DNA of 64,000 bases from Nostoc sp. FACHB-110 (GTDB lineage: Bacteria > Cyanobacteriota > Cyanobacteriia > Cyanobacteriales > Nostocaceae), in contig NZ_JACJRU010000027.1 in NCBI RefSeq assembly GCF_014697425.1, forward strand, positions 1 through 64,000, in the 5' to 3' direction. Both the position numbers and the translations under genes were made by a program. Each line of letters starts with the position of its first letter. The stretch's first letter is position 1. The notes beneath the pieces are model-generated. The model searched no databases. It saw nothing but the letters and a program-made list of their open reading frames with translations, and was not told where the DNA came from. Shown piece by piece: positions 31,284-40,765 of the stretch.

Positions 31284-32600
31284 ATGCCCATGACAGTCGT
31301 TATAGTTGCCATCCTAGCTTTTTATGTCGCCTTTAATCTTGGTGCTAATGATGTTGCCAATGCAATGGGAACATCTGTTGGTTCCAAAGCTGTGACTCTC
31401 AAACAAGCAATCATCATTGCCGGAGTTTTAGAGTTTACAGGTGCTGTCTTGTTTGGGCATGATGTATCAGAAACTTTAGCGACAAAAGTTGCACATCCTA
31501 GTTTATTTGCCGCTACACCCCAATTGTTAGTTACAGGAATGATCACTGTATTAATATCTTGCGGTGTATGGTTGCAAATTGCTACAGCCAAAGGTTTACC
31601 TGTATCATCTTCTCACGCTGTTGTTGGTGCGATCGCTGGATTTAGTGCTGTAGCAATGGGTATAGGTGCAATTGATTGGCCATCAATTGGTCTAATTACC
31701 ATTGGGTGGATTTTGACACCCATAATTAGCGGTAGTATTGCAGCTTTGTTTTATAGTCAAATCAAACACTGGATTTTAAACCAACCAAATCAACTCACCC
31801 AGCTAAGAGAGTGGATTCCTTGGCTGAGTATTGCTTTGTTAGCTGTGTTTGGTGTGATTGTCCTACCTTCGCTCACGCAACCTTTAACAAATTTCTTAAT
31901 TGAAAAAGTTGGTATCGATATACCTGCATACGACATCCCCTTATTTACAGGTGCATTAGCAGCAGTGGGGCTGACTTTGATTAGTTGGCGACAACTGGAA
32001 CAAGAGGCAGGGAAGACAAGGAGCAGGGAGCAGAGGGGAGAAGAATTTACCCCCTGCCCCCTGCCCCCTGACCCATTTCCTCTTTCCACTCCCGTTGAAA
32101 GATTATTCGGTCGCTTCCAGCTACTTAGTGCTTGCTTTGTAGCGTTTGCACATGGTTCTAACGATGTGGGAAATGCGATCGCACCTTTAGCGGCGATCGT
32201 TTATATCAACACTACTGGTAACGTACCGATCAATGGGATTGATATCCCATTGTGGATTTTGGTTGTGGGTGGTGCAGGAATCGTTACAGGTTTAGCGATT
32301 TGGGGAAAAAACGTCATTGCGACCATTGGCGAAAACATCATTGCTTTGCAACCTAGCAGTGGGTTTTGTGCGGAACTTGCAACCGCAACTACCATTCTCC
32401 TCGCTTCTCGCTTAGGTTTACCTGTTTCTACCTCTCACGCGTTGGTTGGAGGTGTAGTGGGAATCGGTCTAGTGCAAAGCTTGAATTCAATTAAATTTCA
32501 AACTTTGCAAGGGATCGCTGCTGCATGGTTGATTACAGTTCCTTTAAGTGCAATTCTCAGCGCAAGTATTTTTAGTATTGCTCGGATTTTTTGGCACTGA
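31284..32600 (+). CDS. PiT family inorganic phosphate permease
   Basis: The start is taken at ATG 31284 (MPMTVVIVAILAF); upstream residues are not membrane-like. It has about ten hydrophobic helices and both PiT signatures: FNLGANDVANAMGTSVGSKA near the N-terminus and FAHGSNDVGNAIAPLAAI in the second half, plus the paired LPVSSSHAVVGAI and LPVSTSHALVGGV. It imports phosphate with H+ or Na+. The central cytoplasmic loop carries an extra charged/Pro-rich segment of about 25 residues encoded by an intergenic-type repeat (32004-32085). Confidence 0.9.
   Translation: MPMTVVIVAILAFYVAFNLGANDVANAMGTSVGSKAVTLKQAIIIAGVLEFTGAVLFGHDVSETLATKVAHPSLFAATPQLLVTGMITVLISCGVWLQIATAKGLPVSSSHAVVGAIAGFSAVAMGIGAIDWPSIGLITIGWILTPIISGSIAALFYSQIKHWILNQPNQLTQLREWIPWLSIALLAVFGVIVLPSLTQPLTNFLIEKVGIDIPAYDIPLFTGALAAVGLTLISWRQLEQEAGKTRSREQRGEEFTPCPLPPDPFPLSTPVERLFGRFQLLSACFVAFAHGSNDVGNAIAPLAAIVYINTTGNVPINGIDIPLWILVVGGAGIVTGLAIWGKNVIATIGENIIALQPSSGFCAELATATTILLASRLGLPVSTSHALVGGVVGIGLVQSLNSIKFQTLQGIAAAWLITVPLSAILSASIFSIARIFWH
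32004..32085 (+). repeat. intergenic-type palindromic repeat inside the PiT coding region
   Basis: GGAGCAGGGAGCAGAGGGG followed by CCCCCTGCCCCCTGCCCCCTG is a partly palindromic sequence normally found between genes in these genomes. Here it stays in frame and encodes KTRSREQRGEEFTPCPLPPD in the loop between two helices. Confidence 0.7.
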
Positions 32601-33176
32601 TTATCAAGGAGGATTGACTATATCAAAACATCAAAAGTAGAAAAATAGGATTTGGGGAATTTTATCTTTCAAGTTCCTATTGCTAACAATTCATTAAGTT
32701 ACTGGAATTTCGCTAAAATATTCTCTAGGTGAAAGAAATAGTGAGAAATTTATTGGGTAACTTAATCCGCAGGAGGAATGTAAACTGTTGCATAAGTTAC
32801 ATTTTGCGCTGAATTACAGATAACTTTGATAAAGTTGCCATTCTTAATTATCACAAGCACTTATTTGCAAGTATTTGATAATTACTGTTGCTATCTAGAT
32901 CACAAGTATTTATATTAAGTGTCATATTTTCATCTATAAATCTCACTTTAAAAGGATTGAATTTTCTGGCTAATACACAGCACAAAGTACATGAAGCTTG
33001 AAAGCAAAAAACTATATACTTTGCCAAGCTGTGTACAGCGTGACAAAATTACTTTGGTACGTGCGAATCTTGTTAAATTTTTTGGTCTATCTGACAAAAT
33101 ACTGACTACTAGTATGAGCGCCAAGCAAATTTACGGGAAGCAGCTTTATCTTCAAGGTGTTAGAGGTTAGAAGCTA
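32601..33176. other. intergenic, AT-rich, nothing recognised
   Basis: A 576-bp spacer between the phosphate permease and the coiled-coil transporter. No strong terminator, repeat or RNA gene was seen. Confidence 0.4.
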
Positions 33177-35372
33177 ATGGGGCGATTTGAGAAACGGCCA
33201 GACAACCCGCGAGTTAGAGGCGAACTATCGAGATCGGCAGAAACAGCACTCTGGGCTGTGGTTGAGGATTTAGAAAATCTTCAACAAAATGTGCTGCGAT
33301 CGTTGCAAGAAGAAATAAAACGGCTACAAACAGAAAAAGAGCGACTGTACGATGACATTCAAAAGCTGTTAGAGGAAAAAGAACACTTACAACAAGTGCG
33401 ACAAATTACCGAACAGCAAGTGTTAATTCGGCAATTGGCAGAAGTTTTAGCCAAACATATTTCTTCGCAACTGCAATCATCGCTGAAAAATTTAGCTAGC
33501 GAACTCAAGATGAGTGGTACTGATGAACAAGCAGTACTAAAAACAGCCGAAAGTAATGAGCAGATTAAACAAATGCTCGGCAGTTTGGATGACACTCTGA
33601 CTATTACTTTTAATTCGCTGCAACAAGAACTAAAAAATTATCAAGGCAATCTTTCTCAACAATTATCGCGGATGCAAGGACAGCAGCAGCAAGGAGAAGC
33701 GATTGTTGAGGAATTAGTTAATCACCTGCGAGGGGAATTAACAAAAGCTATCAAAGAAACTACCCAAGTTAAACCACCATCACCGCCAACGGTTTTGCAA
33801 CCAGATGAGCCAAAATCGGGTAGTACAGCAAAAGTTTCGCCACCTACAGTTTTACAATCAAGTGAGCGATCGCCGAGCAACACTTTAAAAGTATCTTCAC
33901 CTACAGTTTTACAACCAGATGAGCCAGCATCACCTAGTGCGGCGGTAAATTATCCCCTGTTGTCAGAAGTTACTAACCAAACTAAATCTTCTGCACCAGT
34001 AACATCATCAGCAGTTATTATTCCCCCAATTAAAGAAAGTTCACCCCAGCCAATTTCTATCGCTCCCAAGGACTTTCCCGCAAAAGAAAAGCCACCTGAG
34101 CCAATTGTTTTACCCAATAAAGATGTTACGCAAAGTGAAACTTCATCTTCACCAACTAATCAGGCAAGCCAACAAAATTCTGCACTTCAGCTAGATTTAC
34201 CAGAAAAACAACCAAAGCCTTCGTCTACTAAAGCTAGTGAGCCAGTTTCTGTGCTTCAGCCAAATTTAGTTGAAGATGAAATCGTCATTCCACCTGCGCC
34301 ACCAGAACCTAAATCAAAAAGACCAAGCCGATCCCAAGCTTTATCGCCAGTCCAAATCGGTTTCTTGCTGATTGTTTTATCTACAGTGTTGTCCTCGGTT
34401 TACAACGTCGCTGTTAAGATGATGTTCCACCAAGATTCGGCGGTGGTTGGTAGCTTGGCTGTAGAAAGGTTGTTATCCCCAACTTTGGGAAATATTTTGC
34501 TAATTTTGGTACTGCGGTTAGCAATAGTTGTCCCGCTCACATTGCTGTTAGCACCAATAATGCATCCACAGGTTTGGCAAGATATCAAAAACTTGATGGA
34601 ATCATTGCGTGGTAAGCCTTCAGCAGCCAAAGTTAGAACACAGAGAGTTTTGCAACTATCAATTGCTAGTGGTTGCTTTTTGTTTTTATCCCAAGTGCTA
34701 GTCTACATGGCTATCGGTCAAGTAACGACAGGTATGGCGATCGCACTTTTCTTTATCTATCCCAGTATTAGCGGTTTGTTATCTTGGCTGTTATTCCGCG
34801 ATAAACCTACAGGATTCCGTGCTGCGGCCATTGGTGCTATTTTCTTGGGTGAATTATTAGTATTAGGCGGTGCAGCAACAGCAGGGATGAGTGATTTTTC
34901 TGTTGGTAGCACAGCTGCCATTTTTGCTGGTGTAGCTTTTGCTTGCTATATAATTCTGACTCGTGTGTGTGCCGCAAAACTCCATCCTGTATCTTTTACT
35001 TTAATTAGTTTCACCACGATGTTTGTCTTGAGCTTCGTAGGTTTGATGCTACCTTTACCCAGCAATTGGGGTTTAGCTATTGATGATGGTTCTAAGTTGC
35101 TGGAAATTGTTTTGAGTGCTTTTATTTTGGGTGTCCTGACCCTGTTAAGCTACGTTCTCAATAATGTTGGTATTCGTCAATTAGGGGCTTTGCGATCGGC
35201 AATTATTGGCGCAGGCGTACCAATTTTAACCGTAGTTTTTGCAGGTTTAATGATTCAGGAGACTTTAGAAATAATTCAGATTTTTGGTGTGTTGTTTGTC
35301 ACTTTTGGTGCTGCTGCTTTTAGTTTTGAGAAAATGCGTAATCAGGTTAAATCTTCTAGTTCTGAAACTTAA
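33177..35372 (+). CDS. DMT/EamA transporter fused to N-terminal coiled coil and Pro/Ser linker
   Basis: A 731-residue protein. Residues 20-190 are a long Gln/Glu-rich coiled coil (NVLRSLQEEIKRLQTEKERL...). About 195-385 is a Pro/Ser/Lys linker with three near-repeats of PPTVLQPDEP. From about 390 on there are some ten hydrophobic helices in two EamA halves (the second includes ALRSAIIGAGVPILTVVFAG). The membrane part resembles drug/metabolite exporters; the cytoplasmic part is about half the protein and unusual for the family. Substrate unknown. Start ATG 33177. Confidence 0.82.
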   Translation: MGRFEKRPDNPRVRGELSRSAETALWAVVEDLENLQQNVLRSLQEEIKRLQTEKERLYDDIQKLLEEKEHLQQVRQITEQQVLIRQLAEVLAKHISSQLQSSLKNLASELKMSGTDEQAVLKTAESNEQIKQMLGSLDDTLTITFNSLQQELKNYQGNLSQQLSRMQGQQQQGEAIVEELVNHLRGELTKAIKETTQVKPPSPPTVLQPDEPKSGSTAKVSPPTVLQSSERSPSNTLKVSSPTVLQPDEPASPSAAVNYPLLSEVTNQTKSSAPVTSSAVIIPPIKESSPQPISIAPKDFPAKEKPPEPIVLPNKDVTQSETSSSPTNQASQQNSALQLDLPEKQPKPSSTKASEPVSVLQPNLVEDEIVIPPAPPEPKSKRPSRSQALSPVQIGFLLIVLSTVLSSVYNVAVKMMFHQDSAVVGSLAVERLLSPTLGNILLILVLRLAIVVPLTLLLAPIMHPQVWQDIKNLMESLRGKPSAAKVRTQRVLQLSIASGCFLFLSQVLVYMAIGQVTTGMAIALFFIYPSISGLLSWLLFRDKPTGFRAAAIGAIFLGELLVLGGAATAGMSDFSVGSTAAIFAGVAFACYIILTRVCAAKLHPVSFTLISFTTMFVLSFVGLMLPLPSNWGLAIDDGSKLLEIVLSAFILGVLTLLSYVLNNVGIRQLGALRSAIIGAGVPILTVVFAGLMIQETLEIIQIFGVLFVTFGAAAFSFEKMRNQVKSSSSET

Positions 35373-37012
35373 ATGACGAACAGTCGTAATTTGACAGTAG
35401 GGAAAGTTAAAAGTCAAATGTTAAATAAATCGTTCATTATCTCAATTTTGATTTTTAACTTTTCAATTCTTTATTTTTTCTTAAGGATCATTAATCAAAT
35501 TTTCTAGCCATCGCCGCATTTTCAGCAAAAAATCTGAAATACAAATCTTAAATCTGAATAATTGCCTGACTGCACCAGATATTTGTATAGTTCATAAATG
35601 TCAAAATCAAAAATTTTTTTGAGCGACTTTTTAGCCCTTCAACACCCAAATATTTAGTACAAAAATATAGAAACTTCTACAGTATTCCCTGCAATTATGA
35701 CATACAAGTTCAGTTTCAACTCTCGATGCTCTACCTTGATGAGCAATGGAGCAATTAAATACTAGTCTGAGATTACTCTCAGTGCTTACTACTATAAATA
35801 TTGTAATGATTGCAGCTAATGAAAGTGCCTAACACGTCAGACTAACTTACATAGCAACAAGCAGCTATGTTGGAGGTAAAAGTCTTACTACGTCTGGCAT
35901 TTTTGCTTTTTAAATGTTTTTACCGATACTTCGACTGCTATACCAATTTAAAAACTAATAGAGACAAGGATTGCTGGAAGGCTTACCAGTAAGCAATCTA
36001 CCAATTCAACATCTCAAATCCAAAATGGTCTTAGTTTGCCTCTACAGGGAGCTTTTTATCACTGAAGCGTATTCGGTGATATTTGTGTATCAGCAACTTT
36101 TATAACAGAGAACAATATACAAATTCATCAGATTTTTTGTAGTAAAAGTATCAATTATTCTCTTTGGTAGCAAATTGATTAAAAGTTCCTTTTTTGTATT
36201 GCTTGAATTATCAGGAATCCTTAATAATTGCTAGTATGTAAATCAATCCAAAATGAGTCTTAACAAATTATTAAGATTGAATTATTTTACATAAACTTGA
36301 TAAAAAAGCAGACAGAATAGAATATCATAATTGAAGATAAGAAAAGGTATTTCGTCCTAAGAATTATCACACTGCTTTGAGAAAGCTGATTTTCCTGGGA
36401 ACTAACTACCTAAACTGCCAAAAATTTGCCGAACGCTGTGAGCATTATGGTAGTCTACTAGTATCTACTTAGCCTGAATCTTTGTTCAAGTTCAGTAGGT
36501 GATTGACTCTGAGATAACTCCTAAAAAACAGGAAATCGACGGGTAAACAAAATTCTCTACAAAACCCCTAAGAAATTTAATCTTCTTAGGAAAGGTGCTT
36601 ACCATCAAGTCCATCAGCTAGTTACTGCTATTTCAGCAATAAGGTGTGCAACCACAATAAGGAAGTAGTTTTCCTGTTGTTACTAGTAAAGGATTAACAA
36701 AATCTGGATACCGCAGACAATCTTTATAGATTAAACCGGGAAGATAGATCGTTTTGTAATTGGTAGTACAAGTAGAAGAATAAAACAGTGATTTCGTTTC
36801 TGTCAGGAAAAGATAACAATAGCAAAATTAACTGCTTTTTAGTCAGAATTTGCTATATAATTCGGAGCCATTGGCAGTCTCGACTACTAGTAAACTGAGA
36901 GTCACAGCATTCTAGAAAGTCTAAAAGTAAAGACAACGCCTAATTTGGGTGTAAACTACTTGCTTTCCATTGACTATAAAATCTGTAAACGTGCTATTCA
37001 ACTGTCTGTAAT
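35373..37012. other. 1.6 kb gene-free region upstream of hetR
   Basis: No supported protein gene. A T-run hairpin lies at 35838-35911. No exact GTAN8TAC NtcA box was found by eye. In Anabaena hetR has several transcription starts within about 700 bp, so much of 36300-37012 is probably promoter and leader. One frame of 41 codons (35867-35992) lacks support. Confidence 0.5.
35838..35911 (+). ncRNA. possible structured RNA end with terminator
   Basis: CAGAC (35838-35842) pairs with GTCTG (35892-35896), enclosing the perfect stem ACATAGC (35849-35855)/GCTATGT (35864-35870). A T-rich run (TTTTTGCTTTTT, 35900-35911) follows. This could end a small RNA or the transcript of the transporter gene 470 bp upstream. 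No family was recognised. Confidence 0.3.
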
Positions 37013-37912
37013 ATGAGTAACGACATAGATCTGATCAAACAACTTGGCCCTAGTGCAATGGATCAGATCATGCTTTATCTGGCTTTTAGTGCCATGCGGA
37101 CGAGTGGGCACAGGCATGGGGCATTCTTAGATGCAGCAGCAACGGCAGCTAAGTGTGCAATTTATATGACCTATCTCGAACAGGGACAAAACCTGAGGAT
37201 GACAGGGCATTTGCACCACCTGGAGCCAAAAAGAGTCAAGATTATTGTCGAAGAAGTCAGACAAGCTCTGACGGAAGGCAAGCTGCTAAAAATGCTTGGT
37301 TCTCAAGAACCACGCTATTTGATTCAATTGCCTTACGTCTGGATGGAGAAATATCCTTGGCAACCAGGGCGATCCCGGGTTCCAGGTACTAGTTTGACGA
37401 GTGAAGAAAAACGCCAAATTGAGCAGAAATTACCGAGTAACTTACCAGACGCGCAATTAGTTAGCTCCTTTGAGTTTCTAGAGCTAATTGAATTTCTGCA
37501 CAAGCGCTCGCAAGAAGTTCTGCCACCGGAACATCAAATGCCCTTGAGTGAAGCCTTAGCAGAACACATCAAGCGTCGTCTGCTTTATTCGGGTACGGTA
37601 ACAAGAATAGACTCGCCTTGGGGAATGCCTTTTTATGCCTTGACTCGTCCTTTCTATGCACCAGCCGATGACCAAGAGCGTACCTACATTATGTTAGAAG
37701 ATACGGCTCGGTATTTTCGGATGATGAGAAATTGGGCAGAAAAACAGCCAAACTCAATGCGTGCTTTAGAGGAACTTGATATCCCGCCAGAAAAGTGGGA
37801 TCAAGCAATGGAGGAGCTTGATGAAGTGATCCGCGCTTGGGCAGATAAATATCATCAAAGTGGTGGCATACCCATGATTTTACAAATGGTTTTTGGTAGA
37901 AAAGAAGACTGA
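37013..37912 (+). CDS. hetR: heterocyst differentiation master regulator HetR
   Basis: The 299-residue full-length HetR, a DNA-binding regulator that turns on heterocyst development and is inhibited by RGSGR-containing peptides. Landmarks are present: C48, S152, S179, R223 and the hood-domain segment ALEELD (251-256) that contacts the inhibitor pentapeptide. The N-terminal DNA-binding part (MSNDIDLIKQLGPSAMDQIM) and the C-terminus VFGRKED are complete. It stands alone after a 1.6 kb gene-free region. The only inhibitor candidate in the window is PatX at 24527-24760. Confidence 0.98.
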   Translation: MSNDIDLIKQLGPSAMDQIMLYLAFSAMRTSGHRHGAFLDAAATAAKCAIYMTYLEQGQNLRMTGHLHHLEPKRVKIIVEEVRQALTEGKLLKMLGSQEPRYLIQLPYVWMEKYPWQPGRSRVPGTSLTSEEKRQIEQKLPSNLPDAQLVSSFEFLELIEFLHKRSQEVLPPEHQMPLSEALAEHIKRRLLYSGTVTRIDSPWGMPFYALTRPFYAPADDQERTYIMLEDTARYFRMMRNWAEKQPNSMRALEELDIPPEKWDQAMEELDEVIRAWADKYHQSGGIPMILQMVFGRKED

Positions 37913-38241
37913 TAAATTTTCTCGAGAAACCCAGCACCCAGTCACAAATTCACCGTAAAAATTAGCGGTTGGTAAATAAAATGTCGAGTGGTAACGACGG
38001 TAAGGCTCCTGCTGCAAGCATCAGATACTCCGCTGATTACTTGCTTAAAATAGCAGGATGCTTCCGTTGATAGCCGCGATCGCTAGTACAATACTCAGTA
38101 TCTTTTCCAGATATATAAAACTTTCAACTAAACTTTTGAGACAAAGGAAACTAAGAACAGAAAACAGGCAACACATTAATTACTGTTTTTACCCATTTCC
38201 TGCTCCTAACTTGTAACTCAAAAGAGTCTTTTTACAATTAA
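37913..38241. other. intergenic downstream of hetR, nothing recognised
   Basis: The spacer between convergent hetR and the Cys-repeat gene. No T-run hairpin clear enough to call. Confidence 0.4.
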
Positions 38242-38811
38242 TTATTTAATTGGCAGTTGCAATACAGGCGAAGTAGCGATTCCATTAGCTCGCTCGCTCG
38301 CATCAATACAAGTATCCAATGCCTGAATAGGTGTCAAAGTAATCTCCCTACGTAAGCCAACCACACACTGTGCAAAAGTCACGGGTAATAAACTGCGTCC
38401 ACAGTAGGTTAAAACTGCTGCATTAACTTCTTCTTTGGTATTTTGGCTAACACCCACAACACAGCTAGCTAATTCCTTAGGACGACGCGCCCTGCTACAA
38501 GAAGCAAGTGCATCTATTGGCTCAATTTTTGTTCCTTGTCTAATTGATGCTACACAAGCTGATAAATCTCTTGGGCGTAGTGCAGTGGCACAGTCTTGAG
38601 CAGCTGCTTGTGGCGTTACACCGACTCTTAAAAGTTGACCAGCACAAGCACGATAATCATTGTTGTAATAAGCATCTGTAACTGCGGTACTGGGTAGGAT
38701 AGATGCCCAAAGTCCAGCTATAGCTATAAATGGCGTTGTTAGACGAATTGTTTTAGCGTTAAATATTTGAGATATGTACCAGCCTTGCGGTTTTGTGTTG
38801 CCCATTGCCAT
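38242..38811 (-). CDS. exported protein with four Cys-containing repeats
   Basis: A 189-residue protein with an N-terminal hydrophobic helix (TTPFIAIAGLWASILPSTAV), then four repeats of about 33-38 residues built as C-x(2-3)-L/V-x(n)-A-x(2-3)-C with RPRDLSACV / RPKELASCV / LPVTFAQCV at the joins. Eight or more regularly spaced Cys suggest disulfide-linked repeats outside the cytoplasm. I know no function. The region is divergent from rpsD, so both share the 204-bp gap. Confidence 0.75.
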   Translation of the reverse strand: MAMGNTKPQGWYISQIFNAKTIRLTTPFIAIAGLWASILPSTAVTDAYYNNDYRACAGQLLRVGVTPQAAAQDCATALRPRDLSACVASIRQGTKIEPIDALASCSRARRPKELASCVVGVSQNTKEEVNAAVLTYCGRSLLPVTFAQCVVGLRREITLTPIQALDTCIDASERANGIATSPVLQLPIK

Positions 38812-39015
38812 TATCCAAAGACCCTAGGTTATGCTAGCTCAATTGTGTGTCAACTCCGATCGCCAATAGAAAATTCGTAGGAGTTGTGCTGAAAACTTTA
38901 GACTTGGCTATAAAATTTTAATGATTAAATTTAGGATTTTTGCCATTTTTGATTTACAGATATTTATAATAGTATGTCTGGGTAAATTTTAAATAGGATT
39001 AGATTAAGGAAACTC

Positions 39016-39624
39016 ATGTCCCGATACAGAGGGCCACGCCTTAGAATTGTACGTCGTTTAAGCGACTTACCAGGATTAACTCGTAAAAGCGCAAGACGCG
39101 CCTATCCACCGGGTCAGCATGGTCAGAACCGCAAAAAGCGTTCTGAATACGCTATCCGTCTAGAAGAAAAACAAAAGCTCCGTTTTAACTACGGTCTCAC
39201 AGAAAAGCAACTGCTCCGCTATGTCCGTAAAGCTAGACGCGTAACTGGTTCTACCGGACAAGTGTTGCTGCAATTGCTAGAAATGCGCTTGGATAATACC
39301 GTTTTCCGCTTAGGGATGGCTCCCACAATTCCAGCAGCGCGTCAGCTGGTAAATCACGGCCATGTCACAGTTAACGGTCGTGTAGTCAATATTGCTAGCT
39401 ACCAGTGCCGTCCTGGTGAAGTAATTGCTGTTAGGGATAAAGCACAATCACGCAAGTTAGTTGAAACTAACTTACAATATCCCGGTTTAGCTAACCTACC
39501 CAGCCATCTAGAATTTGACAAAAATAAGTTGGTTGGTAAAGTTAACGGTGTCATTGAGCGCGAATGGGTGGCTCTACAAGTTAACGAACTACTGGTTGTG
39601 GAATACTATTCACGACAAGCGTAG
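39016..39624 (+). CDS. rpsD: 30S ribosomal protein S4
   Basis: A 202-residue S4, a primary 16S rRNA binder of the 30S body. MSRYRGPRLRIVRRLSDLPGL and the S4 RNA-binding domain (LEMRLDNTVFRLG...ARQLVNHGHVTVNGRVV) are complete. As usual in cyanobacteria, it is a stand-alone gene rather than part of the alpha operon. A heptamer-repeat terminator follows. In several bacteria S4 represses its own translation; no pseudoknot was identified here. Confidence 0.96.
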   Translation: MSRYRGPRLRIVRRLSDLPGLTRKSARRAYPPGQHGQNRKKRSEYAIRLEEKQKLRFNYGLTEKQLLRYVRKARRVTGSTGQVLLQLLEMRLDNTVFRLGMAPTIPAARQLVNHGHVTVNGRVVNIASYQCRPGEVIAVRDKAQSRKLVETNLQYPGLANLPSHLEFDKNKLVGKVNGVIEREWVALQVNELLVVEYYSRQA

Positions 39625-39641
39625 AGAAAAGATGAAGGATG

Positions 39642-39697
39642 AAGTCTGAAGGATGAATTGGTATTTCATACTTCATACTTCACACTTCAGACTTTTT
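39642..39697. terminator. heptamer-repeat hairpin terminator between rpsD and moaA
   Basis: AAGTCTGAAG (39642-39651) pairs perfectly with CTTCAGACTT (39685-39694), followed by seven T. The intervening sequence is built of ACTTCAT/ACTTCAC heptamers, so a short repeat family has become a terminator. Confidence 0.8.
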
Positions 39698-40684
39698 TTA
39701 ACCGCCAATTTGCGACATAGTACGGCTGTATGTACCTGTAGTACCAGAGTCGCGGCCCTTAAAGTTAATTTCTGGCTTGATTGCTAATAAATCTCTGACT
39801 TGTTCTCGTAATTGATGGATGCCCTCACCAGAACGCAGAGCAGTTTTTAAGTCTAATTGACCAGTTTCGTTTAATAAACAAGGACGTAACCAGCCATCTG
39901 CACTCAACCGCATCCGGTTACATCGATCGCAAAAACATTCTGACATCTGACTAATAAATCCCAGTGTGCCTTTTGCTCCCGGAATTTGAAAAACATCAGC
40001 AGGCCCACTACCACTAACTTGCGATTCTGTCAAGCCCCATTGGTGGCGGATGCGTTGACGTAAATCAGCAGAAGATACCCAACCGCGATCGCCAAATAGT
40101 TGCCAATTGCCGATAGGCATAAACTCAATAAATCGGACGTGCCACTGTTTGTCAATGGTGAGGGCAGCTAAATCAAGAACTTCGTGGTCGTTAACGCCAG
40201 GGATCACTACTACATTTAGCTTTAGCGGGTCAAAACCCACCTTGTAGGCAGCTTGAATCCCGTCCCAAACTTGTTGCCAGCGAGAACGTCCGTGATTGCC
40301 AATAATTTGATCAAAGATATCGGGATCAAGGGAATCTAAACTGATATTAATGCGGCGTAAACCTGCATCGTAAAGACTTTGGGCAATAGGCGCGAGTAAA
40401 AACCCATTAGTTGTCATCGACAAGTCTTTAGTCTCGCTGAATGATGCCATCGCTCTGACTAAATTGACAACACCAGGACGCAGTAAAGGCTCTCCCCCCG
40501 TTAACCGAAACCTTGTAAATCCAACAGGAATAAATACCTCTTGAATCAGGGTGAGTAATTCATGATCAGTCAGTAATTGCTGCTTTAAAGCGTATTCTAA
40601 CTCTGCACCTTCCGGCATACAGTACTGACACCGGAAATTGCAGCGGTCAATTAAGCTAATACGGAGGTAATCTACCTGGTTCAT
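39698..40684 (-). CDS. moaA: GTP 3',8-cyclase MoaA
   Basis: A 328-residue radical SAM enzyme that starts molybdenum cofactor synthesis by converting GTP to 3',8-cyclo-dihydro-GTP. N-terminal cluster C15-x3-C19-x2-C22 (CNFRCQYC); LTGGEPLLRP follows. The second, substrate-binding cluster lies in CFCDRCNRMRLSADGWLRPC, and the essential C-terminal GG is present (SQIGG). No other moa genes adjacent. Two Moco-related genes (sulfite oxidase-like enzyme, Mo-nitrogenase-like fragment) are further along. Confidence 0.95.
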   Translation of the reverse strand: MNQVDYLRISLIDRCNFRCQYCMPEGAELEYALKQQLLTDHELLTLIQEVFIPVGFTRFRLTGGEPLLRPGVVNLVRAMASFSETKDLSMTTNGFLLAPIAQSLYDAGLRRINISLDSLDPDIFDQIIGNHGRSRWQQVWDGIQAAYKVGFDPLKLNVVVIPGVNDHEVLDLAALTIDKQWHVRFIEFMPIGNWQLFGDRGWVSSADLRQRIRHQWGLTESQVSGSGPADVFQIPGAKGTLGFISQMSECFCDRCNRMRLSADGWLRPCLLNETGQLDLKTALRSGEGIHQLREQVRDLLAIKPEINFKGRDSGTTGTYSRTMSQIGG

Positions 40685-40765
40685 TTTAAAACTTTTATTT
40701 CTATTCTAAGTAGCCCAGAACAGGGACACAAAGCCTTTTCCCCATCCCCTCTCGTCTTGAAAAAA

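Noticed and set aside
35867..35992. 41-codon frame upstream of hetR
   Set aside because: Starts inside a hairpin, no ribosome site, composition without domain character.
35373..37012. Exact NtcA box upstream of hetR
   Set aside because: Scanned by eye for GTAN8TAC; near matches (for example around 36450 and 36667) have wrong spacing.
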